Source of the DNA: Verrucomicrobiota bacterium | GTDB taxonomy: Bacteria; Verrucomicrobiota; Verrucomicrobiia; Opitutales; Opitutaceae | NCBI GenBank assembly: GCA_023416735.1 | Contig: JAEZGX010000030.1 | Span: 186,001-250,000, forward strand | Length of the DNA stretch: 64,000 bases | Direction of reading: 5' to 3' | Part shown: positions 7,523-15,635 of the stretch, piece by piece | Numbering within the stretch: the stretch's first letter is position 1 | Layout of the letters: the number at the start of each line of letters is the position of its first letter | Notes under the pieces: model-generated | What the model was told of the DNA's origin: nothing | The model's database searches: none | Seen by the model: the letters and a program-made list of their open reading frames with translations, nothing else | Translations under genes and position numbers: made by a program

Positions 7523-8412
7523 CGTCCCGCCACTTTCTCCACGCGCACGCTCCACTCCGCCCCGCACGCGATGCCGTGTTGTTGAGCAAAATCCCCCCGA
7601 TTCAGCGCCAAAGACACATTCAACAGGCTGTTCAAATACACCAGCGGCTCGCCTTCCGGCACGTCGCCAAACGTCCGCGCATACGGCATCTCGCCTTCAT
7701 AAACCCGCTCGCCACTCCGCGCGATCGTCACCTTCACCCGCTCCCCTGCCGTCACGCCAAGTTCCTTCCACAGCTCCTCGCCCAAATTCGTCCACACGTT
7801 CCCAAATTGAAAATCCAAATACGGAATTGTCCCCACCAACGCCGCCCCTTCCCTCCGCGCCTTCTCATGCGCGATCTCCACCACGTTCGCACCGAGCTCC
7901 GGACCCACGTCTGCAAAGCGCATCACACCCGCCGCCAGCCGCGCCCCCGTGAACACATACACGTCGCGTCCGTGAAACGTATACGACTTCTCCGATTCCT
8001 TCCGGCGGTTCCTCGCTTCATCGATCTCGCGCACGCTTTCGATTCCCAACTCCTCCGCCACCAGCGTCCAGGTCCCGTTGTCCGGCCCCACAAAAAAGTG
8101 TCCGCTCTTCGTCTTCAACACGACTGACTTTCGTTCCGTCCCCACGCCCGGGTCGATCACCGAAACAAACACGGTCCCCGCCGGCCAGTAACCCGCCGTC
8201 TGCTTCAAGCGATACGCCGCCTCCCACACGTCGAAGGGCGTGTTCTCGTGGCTCAGATCGAAAATCGCCAGCCGCGGACTCACGTCCACCGCCACGCCTT
8301 TCATCGCCGCGACCGCCCCATCCTTCGTCCCAAAATCCGTTTGAATCACCAACGCCCCTTCACCGCGCATCAACGCCGCGCCGACCGCAAAAATCGCCCA
8401 CGCCCGCTTCAC
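7519..8412 (-). CDS. S-adenosyl-L-methionine hydroxide adenosyltransferase family protein with signal peptide
   Basis: A 297-residue member of the family formerly called DUF62. Such enzymes use a water-derived hydroxide to cleave SAM to adenosine and methionine; fluorinases and chlorinases are relatives. Diagnostic motifs: TDFG near residue 25, VIDPGVGTERK near 87, GPDNGTW near 110, and FHGRDVY near 146. The C-terminal beta domain carries FGNVWTN and AYGD-like ARTFGDVP text. The start is GTG at 8412, overlapping the hemW stop (GTGA). Unusually, the first ~20 residues (MKRAWAIFAVGAALMRGEG) look like an export signal, although SAM is cytoplasmic. The function in this compartment is uncertain. 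Confidence 0.88.
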   Translation of the reverse strand: MKRAWAIFAVGAALMRGEGALVIQTDFGTKDGAVAAMKGVAVDVSPRLAIFDLSHENTPFDVWEAAYRLKQTAGYWPAGTVFVSVIDPGVGTERKSVVLKTKSGHFFVGPDNGTWTLVAEELGIESVREIDEARNRRKESEKSYTFHGRDVYVFTGARLAAGVMRFADVGPELGANVVEIAHEKARREGAALVGTIPYLDFQFGNVWTNLGEELWKELGVTAGERVKVTIARSGERVYEGEMPYARTFGDVPEGEPLVYLNSLLNVSLALNRGDFAQQHGIACGAEWSVRVEKVAGR

Positions 8413-9605
8413 GCCGACACCTCTTCCTTGCTGAACGCCTCCATCACCTCCGCTCCAACCGCATCCGCCAGCAACCGACCCCGCTTCGTCAACCGCACCA
8501 CGCCGTCCTTCCGCTCCGCCAATCCGTTGTCCGCCAACCGCTCCAACACGCCTTCGACTTCACCCCACGGCGCCTCCGGCGCCCGCTCCCGCCACTCGTG
8601 CACATTCACGCCGGCATTCATCCGCAGCCCAAAAATCAGCGCATCCTCCGCCAGCAGTTCGCGCGTCAACTCCACCGCGTCCTCCGTCACCCGCCGTCCC
8701 GCCGCGACGTGCTCCAACCATTTCTCCAAATCGGCGATATTCGCTCCGCGCCGCCCCGCGTGCTGCGACGCCCCCGATGGCCCGAGGCCCACCCATTCGT
8801 GCATCCGCCATGTATTGAGATTATGGACACACGCATGACCTGCCCGCGCGAAATTCGACACTTCATACTGCGCATACCCCGCCTCCTCCAGCCGCTCCCA
8901 GGTCGTCTCGTAAAGCCTCGCTTCGTGTTCCACGTCCAGCTTCACGCGGCCTTGCGAGAGCTTCACCCACAGCGCCGTATCTTCTTCGAAGGTGAGGCAA
9001 TAGGTCGACAGATGATCCGGCGCCAGCGCCACCGCTTCGCGCAAATCGGCCAGCCACTCCGCCTCCGTTTGCCCGGGCAAAGCAAACATCAGGTCCAGGT
9101 TCACACTCGCGAATCCCACCGACCGCACCCGATCATACGCCCGAAAAATCTGTTCGCGCGAGTGCTGCCGCCCCAAGGCATCCAGCAGCTCCGGCTGAAA
9201 GCTCTGCGCGCCCATCGAGATCCGCGTCACCCCGGCATCCTTCAACGCTTCCAGCCGCTCCTTCGTCACCGATCCCGGCGCCATCTCCACCGTCCACTCA
9301 CACAACCCACCCGCCGACAGTTGTATCCGCTTTCGCACGACCTCCGCCAGCCTCCCCAAATCCCGCGCCGACAACAAGCCCGGCGTCCCGCCGCCCCAAA
9401 ACACCGTCGTCACCGGTCGCTCCCAATTCACCAGTTCCGCTTCCCGCGCCACACCGTCGAGGAACCTTTGCACACCGTGCGCGGTCGGCTTGGTCTGGTA
9501 GAACGCGCAGAAGTCGCAGGTCGAGGCGCAGAACGGAACGTGCACGTAGAGTCCCAACGGTTTACCCGTCGCAGCTTTGTCTTGCTCTGATGCGAAGTGA
9601 CTCAT
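8409..9605 (-). CDS. hemW: HemW-type radical SAM protein (coproporphyrinogen III oxidase-like, heme chaperone)
   Basis: A 398-residue radical SAM protein. The start ATG at 9605 is followed by GLYVHVPFCASTCDFCAFYQ, with the CxxxCxxC cluster motif at C26, C30, C33; the following residue pattern ends in Phe rather than the fourth Cys of true HemN. That distinguishes HemW, a heme-binding chaperone, from HemN oxygen-independent coproporphyrinogen oxidase. Further family text: TVFWGGGTPGLLS, RISMGAQSF, VNLDLMFALPGQT, DHLSTYCLTFEE, and the HemN C-terminal domain. It is the first gene of the operon hemW-SAM hydrolase-lipoprotein-M23, and the plus-strand lipoprotein gene diverges 45 bases upstream. 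Confidence 0.93.
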   Translation of the reverse strand: MSHFASEQDKAATGKPLGLYVHVPFCASTCDFCAFYQTKPTAHGVQRFLDGVAREAELVNWERPVTTVFWGGGTPGLLSARDLGRLAEVVRKRIQLSAGGLCEWTVEMAPGSVTKERLEALKDAGVTRISMGAQSFQPELLDALGRQHSREQIFRAYDRVRSVGFASVNLDLMFALPGQTEAEWLADLREAVALAPDHLSTYCLTFEEDTALWVKLSQGRVKLDVEHEARLYETTWERLEEAGYAQYEVSNFARAGHACVHNLNTWRMHEWVGLGPSGASQHAGRRGANIADLEKWLEHVAAGRRVTEDAVELTRELLAEDALIFGLRMNAGVNVHEWRERAPEAPWGEVEGVLERLADNGLAERKDGVVRLTKRGRLLADAVGAEVMEAFSKEEVSA

Positions 9606-9650
9606 TACTAACCCGACTCGGTCCGCCCGTTTCTCACGCTCAATTTCGCA

Positions 9651-10577
9651 ATGCATACCAACCGTATTTTTCCCGCGAGAAAATTCCTTCTCGGGCTCGG
9701 CCTCGCCCTCGGCGCGCTCCTCTTTTCCGGCTGCCAATCGATGGTCCTGTCCGACCTCACCCCCGCGTCGCTGCCAGAAAACCCGTCGCAAATCTACACC
9801 CTCACGCTCCGCGCCACCCCCAAGACCAGCGCGATTCCGCGTGAGAGCATCGAACCCAAAATCGTCGTCGATGGCCGCAGCCACCCCATGACGAAAAGCC
9901 CGCTCGGCGAAAACCTTTACGAATTCGATTACCAGCTCGGCGGCGGACGCGACCAACTCGCCTACTACTTCCTCGTCGACTACAAGATCAAAGGCGGCGA
10001 AGGCGCCCTCAACAGCGCGCAAGCCTACACCGGCCTGACCCAGGCCAGCATCGTCCGCCGTTACGTCCTCTCGCTTGAGGTCAATCGCGGCCCGGTCGGT
10101 TCTCGCATCAGCATTCTCGGACGCGGCTTCACTCCACAGGACACCGTTTACTTCGACAGCACGCCCGCGCGCACCGTCTTCGAGTCGCCCAACGCCATCA
10201 GCTTCTTCGTCCCCGCCCTAAACCCGGGACAAAACTACCGCGTCACGCTCAACAGCCCTTCCGGCAACTCCCCGGTCGGCACTTTCCGCGTCGATTCCGC
10301 CAGCGTGACCGTGTTTCCCACGTCGCTCACGCTCCGCACCGGCGAATCGCAATCGCTCACGTTCACCGTGCCCAACCTCGCTCCTCCGGGCGGTCTTCTT
10401 CTCGATGTCACCACCGACATTCCGGACAGCGTGATCATGCCCGAGGTGATCGTTCCCCAGGGCCAGAATTCCATCACCGTCACCGTTCAGGGCGGTCGCC
10501 CCGGTAACGGCAGCCTCTACCTCAAAGGCTACGGTGCCGGCGAAGTCGGCATTCCGGTCACCGTCTCCGGACGCTGA
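9651..10577 (+). CDS. Lipoprotein with IPT/TIG-type immunoglobulin-like domain
   Basis: A 308-residue protein with a clear lipoprotein signal (hydrophobic GLGLALGALLFSGC, acylated Cys at C28). An N-terminal beta-rich region (about 45-135) is followed by an IPT/TIG-like domain: VNRGPVGSRISILGRGFTPQ, then VYFDSTPARTV and ISFFVPALNPGQNYRVTL, the usual IPT strand order. The C-terminal ~85 residues form another beta-sandwich (SLTLRTGESQSLTFTVP). Such proteins are structural or binding components on the outer surface or in the periplasm; no enzyme signature is present. It is monocistronic, divergent from hemW, and ends at a strong terminator. Confidence 0.85.
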   Translation: MHTNRIFPARKFLLGLGLALGALLFSGCQSMVLSDLTPASLPENPSQIYTLTLRATPKTSAIPRESIEPKIVVDGRSHPMTKSPLGENLYEFDYQLGGGRDQLAYYFLVDYKIKGGEGALNSAQAYTGLTQASIVRRYVLSLEVNRGPVGSRISILGRGFTPQDTVYFDSTPARTVFESPNAISFFVPALNPGQNYRVTLNSPSGNSPVGTFRVDSASVTVFPTSLTLRTGESQSLTFTVPNLAPPGGLLLDVTTDIPDSVIMPEVIVPQGQNSITVTVQGGRPGNGSLYLKGYGAGEVGIPVTVSGR

Positions 10578-10600
10578 ATACAAACCAAAGCTCTTCTCGC

Positions 10601-10633
10601 AGGGCGGGTCCTTGGACCCGCCCTTTTTCTTTT
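10601..10633 (+). terminator. Rho-independent terminator, perfect 11-bp stem
   Basis: AGGGCGGGTCC (10601-10611), TT, GGACCCGCCCT (10614-10624) is a perfect inverted repeat followed by TTTTCTTTT. It lies 24 bases after the lipoprotein stop and touches the convergent stop codon at 10633. The stem resembles the GGCGGG/CCCGCC intergenic repeats elsewhere in the window, so it may be a repeat recruited as terminator. Confidence 0.9.
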
Positions 10634-11523
10634 CATCGCGCCACCAGCTCCAGCGTCACCACCACCGGCCGGTGATCGCTCGCTTCCCGAACGCCGTCCC
10701 CGTCGAAAATCCGCGCCGCGCCGTCGCGAACCGCACCCGCCAGTCCCGACGAAACCAGCACGTGATCGACGCGCGTGTAGCTGTCCTGCTTCCGATAAAC
10801 ATGCGTCCACGTCTCGCCGCGTGAATCCTGCGCCGGCAACACGTCCGCGATCGCCGTATCCCCCCGTTTCCGAAACCGCTGCAACGTCCGGCTCGCCCGG
10901 TCATCGTTGAAATCGCCCACGATCAGAAAGCGCGCCGTCGCCGGATCTGGAAACCGCCGCAACACCGCATCGCGAACCGCCGTCGCCTCCCCTTCCCGCC
11001 GCATCGCCGACCGCGGATCGTCCGCCCGATCCGTGTATCGGCTTTTCAAATGCACCCCAAACAGCGTCAGGTCTCCGCCCGGCGCTTCGAACTTCACCTC
11101 GATCAGCCCGCGTTTCACTTTCTCCCGCTCGCCGAAATACCGAAACTCCAGGTCCGCGTGCTGCACCACGTCCGCAAACGTCCGCCGCGACAGCACCGCC
11201 ACGCGTCGCGCCTCATCCGCCGCCTCGATCACCGCCGCATGCGGAAACTCGACCCCTTCGCGCCGCAAATCCCGTTGCAGCTCCCGCACATACTCCGCCC
11301 CGCCGATTTCCTGCAGCACCCACACATCCGCATCCACCGCCCGCATCACCTGCCGCAACGCGGCCTTCTGCACCTCCGGTTTCGGATACTCCTTGCGATA
11401 CCCGTTCTCCGTCATCCGATCCGCCGCGCCGTAGTTCTCCACATTATACGTCGCGATCGTGATCGTCTCCGCCCGGGTCCACGCCAGCGCCGCGAGCCAG
11501 AGAATAAGAACTCGCAACGTCAT
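10633..11523 (-). CDS. Secreted endonuclease/exonuclease/phosphatase (EEP) family hydrolase
   Basis: A 296-residue protein with a signal peptide (MTLRVLILWLAALAWTRA). The EEP fold motifs are all present: ATYNVENYG near residue 25-33 (metal Asn), LQEIGG near 68 (metal Glu), GVHLKS mid-protein, GDFNDD near 201-206 and SDHRPV near 281-286 (catalytic Asp-His). Relatives include DNase I, sphingomyelinases and sugar-phosphate phosphatases; substrate cannot be told from sequence. Export suggests a role in extracellular nucleic acid or phosphate-ester degradation. The start at 11523 is set by the signal peptide. It is downstream of the M48 protease gene on the same strand (35-base gap). Confidence 0.9.
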   Translation of the reverse strand: MTLRVLILWLAALAWTRAETITIATYNVENYGAADRMTENGYRKEYPKPEVQKAALRQVMRAVDADVWVLQEIGGAEYVRELQRDLRREGVEFPHAAVIEAADEARRVAVLSRRTFADVVQHADLEFRYFGEREKVKRGLIEVKFEAPGGDLTLFGVHLKSRYTDRADDPRSAMRREGEATAVRDAVLRRFPDPATARFLIVGDFNDDRASRTLQRFRKRGDTAIADVLPAQDSRGETWTHVYRKQDSYTRVDHVLVSSGLAGAVRDGAARIFDGDGVREASDHRPVVVTLELVAR

Positions 11524-11558
11524 CTCCGTTCCTGCGGCTTGTCCCGTTAAGACCCACC

Positions 11559-12806
11559 TCAACCCGCCGCCACCAGCGCCCGTTCCCGCTCCACCAGCGT
11601 CGGATGCGAATAGTGAAACCCGCTGAACCACGGATGCGGCGTCATGTTCGACAGATTCTTCTGCGCCAGTTTCCGCAGCGCTCCGACCATCGGCCCCGCC
11701 CCGCCGACCGCCTCTTTGGCAAACGCATCCGCTTGGTATTCAAACTTCCGCGACAACAGGTTCATGAAGGGCGAAAACCAAAACGTCACCACCCCGCTCA
11801 ACAGCCCGAACAGCAGAAACGCCGGCGCCAACTCGCCCGGCGGAAACCCGAACGCCGGATTGAACCACGGGCTGTTCGCCAGCCACGCCACCGCCGCAAA
11901 CGCCGCCAGCATCATCCCGGCGGACATCATCAGCATCTTCGGGATATGCCCGCGTCGATAATGCCCGATCTCGTGCGCCAGCACCGCCTCCAGCTCCTCC
12001 GGCGTCAGCTGCGCAATCAACGTATCGAACAACACGATCCGGCGAAACCGCCCGAAACCCGTGAAATACGCATTCGAATGCGCCGACCGCTTGCTGCCAT
12101 CGATCACCTCGATCGCCTGCGCCTTGAACCCGGTGCGATCTCCAAGCGCCATCAACCGGTTCTTCAACTCGCCTTCCGGCAGCGGCGTCAACTTGTTGAA
12201 CAAGGGCAGGATCAGCTTCGGATAAAGCACCAGCATCAGTAACTGAAATCCGAATACGAGCGCGAAGCCCCACACCCACCACGCTTCTCCCGCCCAGCCC
12301 ACCAGCGACAACAGCGCCCACAGCAGCGGCGCTCCGATCACAAAGGCCAGCATCATCCCTTTCAACCGGTCCGTGATCCACAGCTTCGGCGTCGTCTTGT
12401 TGAACCCATAACGCGCCTCGAGACGAAACGTCTCCCACCACTCGAACGGCAGCGAGGGCAACGACAGCAAGCTTCCCGCAATCAAGATAAACAGCGCCCG
12501 CGTCCAGTTCGCATCCAGATCGCCCCATCCGACCACGTGCGAATACAGCCACGGCAGCACGCCTCCAAACACGACCAACGCCAGCACCAGCGTATCGAAA
12601 ATCGACGTCAACACACCAAACTGCGACCGCGCCAACGTGTAGCGCACCGATTTCGCATACGTGTCTCCTTCCATGATCGCCGCCACCGCCGGCGGCGGAG
12701 CCGACGCATGCCGCCGCACTTCCGCGCGATTCAACGCCGACAACACCAACTCTCCCGCCAGCCGCAGCACCATCAGCGCCGCCGTGATCACAAGCACAAG
12801 TAACAT
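11559..12806 (-). CDS. M48-family integral membrane metalloprotease (Ste24/CAAX protease 1-like)
   Basis: A 415-residue multi-pass membrane protein. The zinc-protease motif HEIGH is at H278-H282 (LAHEIGHYRRGH), with a downstream third ligand in KFEYQADAFA near residue 350. Predicted helices occur at the N terminus (LLVLVITAALMVLRLAG), around 60-90, 100-125, 150-200, and two after HEIGH. Length and layout match Ste24-type M48 peptidases, which in bacteria mostly act in membrane protein quality control; farnesylated CAAX substrates are not expected. The gene diverges from xseB with a 161-base gap and lies upstream of the EEP hydrolase gene. Confidence 0.93.
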   Translation of the reverse strand: MLLVLVITAALMVLRLAGELVLSALNRAEVRRHASAPPPAVAAIMEGDTYAKSVRYTLARSQFGVLTSIFDTLVLALVVFGGVLPWLYSHVVGWGDLDANWTRALFILIAGSLLSLPSLPFEWWETFRLEARYGFNKTTPKLWITDRLKGMMLAFVIGAPLLWALLSLVGWAGEAWWVWGFALVFGFQLLMLVLYPKLILPLFNKLTPLPEGELKNRLMALGDRTGFKAQAIEVIDGSKRSAHSNAYFTGFGRFRRIVLFDTLIAQLTPEELEAVLAHEIGHYRRGHIPKMLMMSAGMMLAAFAAVAWLANSPWFNPAFGFPPGELAPAFLLFGLLSGVVTFWFSPFMNLLSRKFEYQADAFAKEAVGGAGPMVGALRKLAQKNLSNMTPHPWFSGFHYSHPTLVERERALVAAG

Positions 12807-12967
12807 CGCCCCAACGCATCCAACTTTCCCGCCCCCGCCAACCGCAAATTCCGCCGCCCTTTCGCCGCGTTTCGATCCTCATTCCCGTCCGTCAGCGGTA
12901 AATCCCCTCAACGCCCCCTCCCGAATCTTGGATTGAAAACACCTCCCCCCGCCGCATCGTTCCGCCC

Positions 12968-13210
12968 GTGGAAGCCACGGACACACAACCCTCCTTCGAG
13001 ACCGCGCTCACGCAGCTCGAGTCCATCGTCGAATCGATGGAATCCGGCGAGGTCCCCCTCGCCGAGTTGCTCGCGAAGTTCGAGGAGGGCAATAAACTCC
13101 TGAAGATCTGCGAGTCGCGTCTCAACGACGCCGAACTCAAGATCGAGCTGCTCAAAAAGCAGAAGGACGGCGTCGCTTTCGCCAAATTTGAAACCACCAG
13201 CGAGGCCTGA
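12968..13210 (+). CDS. xseB: Exodeoxyribonuclease VII small subunit
   Basis: An 80-residue helical protein, the usual XseB size, with GTG start. The family signature is clear: SFETALTQLESIVESMESGEV, PLAELLAKFEEG, then LKICESRLNDAELKIELL. XseB packs as a helical hairpin onto XseA to form exonuclease VII, which trims single-stranded DNA. XseA is not in the window. The stop is 24 bases before dxs; xseB next to dxs is a widespread arrangement. Confidence 0.93.
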   Translation: MEATDTQPSFETALTQLESIVESMESGEVPLAELLAKFEEGNKLLKICESRLNDAELKIELLKKQKDGVAFAKFETTSEA

Positions 13211-13234
13211 TCGCCTTCGCGTCTCCCGCCGTCG

Positions 13235-15172
13235 ATGAACGACTCTTCCACTGCCACGCCGTCGCGTTTGCTCCCGAGCATCCAAAGCCCCGCCGACGTC
13301 AAGGCCCTCCCTTCCACCGAACTCCCGCGTCTCGCGCAGGAAATCCGTGACGAACTCATCGCGGTTACCGCCAAGAACGGCGGTCACATCGGTCCCAATC
13401 TCGGCGTCGTCGAGCTGACCCTCGCGCTCCATCGCGTGTTTTCCACGCCCGACGACCAATTCGTCTTCGACGTGGCTCATCAGGGTTACGTCCACAAACT
13501 CCTCACCGGCCGCGGCGGCGAATTCTTCAAAAAACTCCGCCAAACCGGCGGCGCCAGCGGCTTCCTCACCCGCTCCGAAAGTCCGCACGATGCCTTCGGC
13601 GCCGGCCACGCCGGCACCGCGCTCTCCGCCGCCCTCGGCATGGCCACCGCCCGCGATCTCCGCGGCTCCTCCGAACACGTCGTCGCCGTCTGCGGCGATG
13701 CCGCTTTCACCTGCGGCATCACCCTCGAAGCCCTCAACAACGTCGTCTCCTCCACCAAGCGGCTCATCGTCATCCTCAACGACAACGAGTGGTCGATCGC
13801 CAAGAACGTCGGCGCGATCTCGACCTATCTCAACCGGATCAGCACCAGCCCGACCTACAATAAATTCCACCACGACATGGAGAAGTTCTTCACGAGCTTC
13901 CCCACCGGCGTGGAGATGAATCGCGTTTATCAAAAGTGGAAACGCGAGACCAAGGACTTCTTCGTCGAATCATCCCTCTTCGAAAAATTCGGCCTCCGCT
14001 ACCTCGGTCCCGTCGACGGCCACAACTTCGACGCACTCATCAAGAATCTCGAGTTCGCCAAAAACTGCGACGTTCCGATCCTCATCCACGTCCTCACGAA
14101 AAAGGGCAAGGGCCTGGACGCCGCCATCAACCACCCCGAGAAATTCCACGGCGCGAGCCCGTTCGATCCCGTCACGGGCGAAAGCACCAAGTCATCCGCC
14201 CATACTCCGCCGACGTATCAAGACGTTTTCGGCCACGCGCTCACCCGCTTCGCGCAAAACGACGCTTCGATCGTCGGTATCACCGGCGCCATGCCGAGCG
14301 GCACCGGCCTGTCCCACCTCGCCGCCGCCGTGCCCAAGCAATTCTTCGACGTCGGCATCGCCGAGGAACACGCGGTTCTCTTCGCCGCCGGCCTCGCCAC
14401 GAAGGGCATCAAGCCCGTTTGCGCGATCTACTCGACGTTCCTCCAGCGCGCCTACGACCAGATCATCCACGACGTCGCGCTGCAGAACCTGCCCGTTACT
14501 TTCTGCATGGACCGCGCCGGCCTCTCCGCCAACGACGGCCCGACGCATCACGGTCTCTTCGACCTCGCCTATCTCCGCTGCGTCCCCAACGCCACGATCA
14601 TGCAGCCCAAGGACGAGGATGAGCTCGTCGACATGCTGCACACCAGCCTTCACCTCGGCTCGCCCGCGTTCGTTCGCTATCCGCGCGGCGCCGGCACCGG
14701 CGTATCCATAAAACCACAACCCGCCACGCTGCCGGTCGGCCAGGCCGAGGTGCTCCGCCAGGGTTCCAACATCATGCTCTGGGCCCTCGGCCCCATGGTG
14801 CAGGACGCGCTCAAACTCGCCGCCCGTCTCGAGGCCGAGGAAAATCTTTCCGTTGGCGTCGTGAACGCGCGTTTCGTCAAACCGCTCGATCGCACGCTGC
14901 TCCTCAGCCACGCCGCGTGTATCCCTCTCATCGTTACGCTCGAGGACCACGTTGCCACCGGCGGCTTCGGCAGCGCCGTCCTCGAAGCACTCCAGGAAGC
15001 GAACTGCCCCACCGCCGTCGAACGTCTCGGTTGGCCCGACAAATTCGTCGAACACGGCAGCAGCGTCGAAATCCTCCGTGCCGCCTACGGTCTCGCGCCC
15101 GACGACATGTATCGCCGCGTCCTCGACCGCTGGCGCCACCTCAGCGCCGAACACGTCGCCACCAACGTGTAG
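13235..15172 (+). CDS. dxs: 1-deoxy-D-xylulose-5-phosphate synthase (divergent)
   Basis: DXS condenses pyruvate and glyceraldehyde-3-phosphate with thiamine diphosphate, the first MEP-pathway step to isoprenoids. The 645-residue length is typical. Family blocks include NLGVVELTLALHRVF, HKLLTGRGGEFFKKLRQ, LGPVDGHNFDALI, HVLTKKGKGL, IAEEHAVLFAAGLA, HDVALQNLPVTFCMDRAGL and the C-terminal transketolase domain (LEDHVATGGFGSAV). Several usually invariant spots differ: the ThDP motif reads GDAAFTCG (G154-D155-A156) rather than GDG, SSLG is PNLG, and WDVGHQAYPHK is FDVAHQGYVHK. It may be a diverged subtype, or the pathway may have another DXS elsewhere. It is cotranscribed with xseB. Confidence 0.88.
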   Translation: MNDSSTATPSRLLPSIQSPADVKALPSTELPRLAQEIRDELIAVTAKNGGHIGPNLGVVELTLALHRVFSTPDDQFVFDVAHQGYVHKLLTGRGGEFFKKLRQTGGASGFLTRSESPHDAFGAGHAGTALSAALGMATARDLRGSSEHVVAVCGDAAFTCGITLEALNNVVSSTKRLIVILNDNEWSIAKNVGAISTYLNRISTSPTYNKFHHDMEKFFTSFPTGVEMNRVYQKWKRETKDFFVESSLFEKFGLRYLGPVDGHNFDALIKNLEFAKNCDVPILIHVLTKKGKGLDAAINHPEKFHGASPFDPVTGESTKSSAHTPPTYQDVFGHALTRFAQNDASIVGITGAMPSGTGLSHLAAAVPKQFFDVGIAEEHAVLFAAGLATKGIKPVCAIYSTFLQRAYDQIIHDVALQNLPVTFCMDRAGLSANDGPTHHGLFDLAYLRCVPNATIMQPKDEDELVDMLHTSLHLGSPAFVRYPRGAGTGVSIKPQPATLPVGQAEVLRQGSNIMLWALGPMVQDALKLAARLEAEENLSVGVVNARFVKPLDRTLLLSHAACIPLIVTLEDHVATGGFGSAVLEALQEANCPTAVERLGWPDKFVEHGSSVEILRAAYGLAPDDMYRRVLDRWRHLSAEHVATNV

Positions 15173-15174
15173 AT

Positions 15175-15200
15175 TGTAGGGCGGGGTCTCCCGACCCGCC
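15175..15200. repeat. Intergenic GTAGGGCGGGGTCTCCCGACCCGCC repeat
   Basis: The element starts 3 bases after the dxs stop: TGTAGGGCGGGGTCTCCCGA then CCCGCC. GGCGGG pairs with CCCGCC around a GTCTCCCGA loop. It shares order and spacing with the copies at 2692-2718 and 5951-5988. There is no T tract on the plus strand. Confidence 0.65.
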
Positions 15201-15226
15201 GCCCCGATCGCTCGCCGCATCCGCAC

Positions 15227-15256
15227 AAAAAAACGCGCGGGCAAATCGCCCACGCG
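15227..15256 (-). terminator. Rho-independent terminator of the small Cys-rich protein gene
   Basis: On the minus strand, CGCGTGGGC (15256-15248) pairs with GCCCGCGCG (15242-15234) around a GATTT loop, with one G-T wobble, followed by TTTTTTT. It lies 46 bases after the stop at 15302, which supports that gene being real and monocistronic. Confidence 0.88.
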
Positions 15257-15301
15257 TCGAAATCAAAATTCTCCAGCGAAGCGTTTCCGCCTCGCGTCGG
15301 T

Positions 15302-15532
15302 TTACTTCTTCTCCGCCATCCCGGCTCCGCCGCACCGCTCGCAATTCTTTCCGGCTTCCATCGCCTCGACACAGCACGCGTGACTGCACGCCTTGCCGTC
15401 CTTCTCGGCCTTCACGCAACAACCGGCCTTCTTCGCTTCCGCCGTTTTCGGAGCGTCATTCGCCGCAAGCGCAAGGCCCGCGGTGAGCAACGACGCGACA
15501 ACCACACTGACGAGTAATTTGGGGAGTTTCAT
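15302..15532 (-). CDS. Small exported Cys-rich protein of unknown function
   Basis: A 76-residue protein with a strong Sec signal peptide (MKLPKLLVSVVVASLLTAGL, ending ALA-AND). The ~52-residue mature part holds seven cysteines, in a pattern of two CC pairs (GCCVKAE, HACCVEAME) and a CERCGG end, with Lys/Ala/Glu-rich spacers. The pattern suggests disulfides or metal (Cu/Zn) or heme-type ligation in the periplasm, but there is no CxxCH. A clean terminator follows, and the gene stands alone between dxs and a divergent glycosyltransferase. I do not recognise a named family. The small size and signal peptide together make it a credible gene. Confidence 0.8.
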   Translation of the reverse strand: MKLPKLLVSVVVASLLTAGLALAANDAPKTAEAKKAGCCVKAEKDGKACSHACCVEAMEAGKNCERCGGAGMAEKK

Positions 15533-15635
15533 TTTTTAATCGGGGTTCGCCGCCAAGCTACGCTTTGCCTTCCGCCGTGCAACCGTTGTTTGCGGTAGGT
15601 TGACGCCCCTCCGCTCCCCCGTCTTTCCTCGCGCG

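Noticed and set aside
14192..15253. Long minus-strand open frame opposite dxs
   Set aside because: Gly/Ala/Glu-rich antisense shadow of a GC-rich gene with no recognisable domain; dxs is clear on the plus strand.
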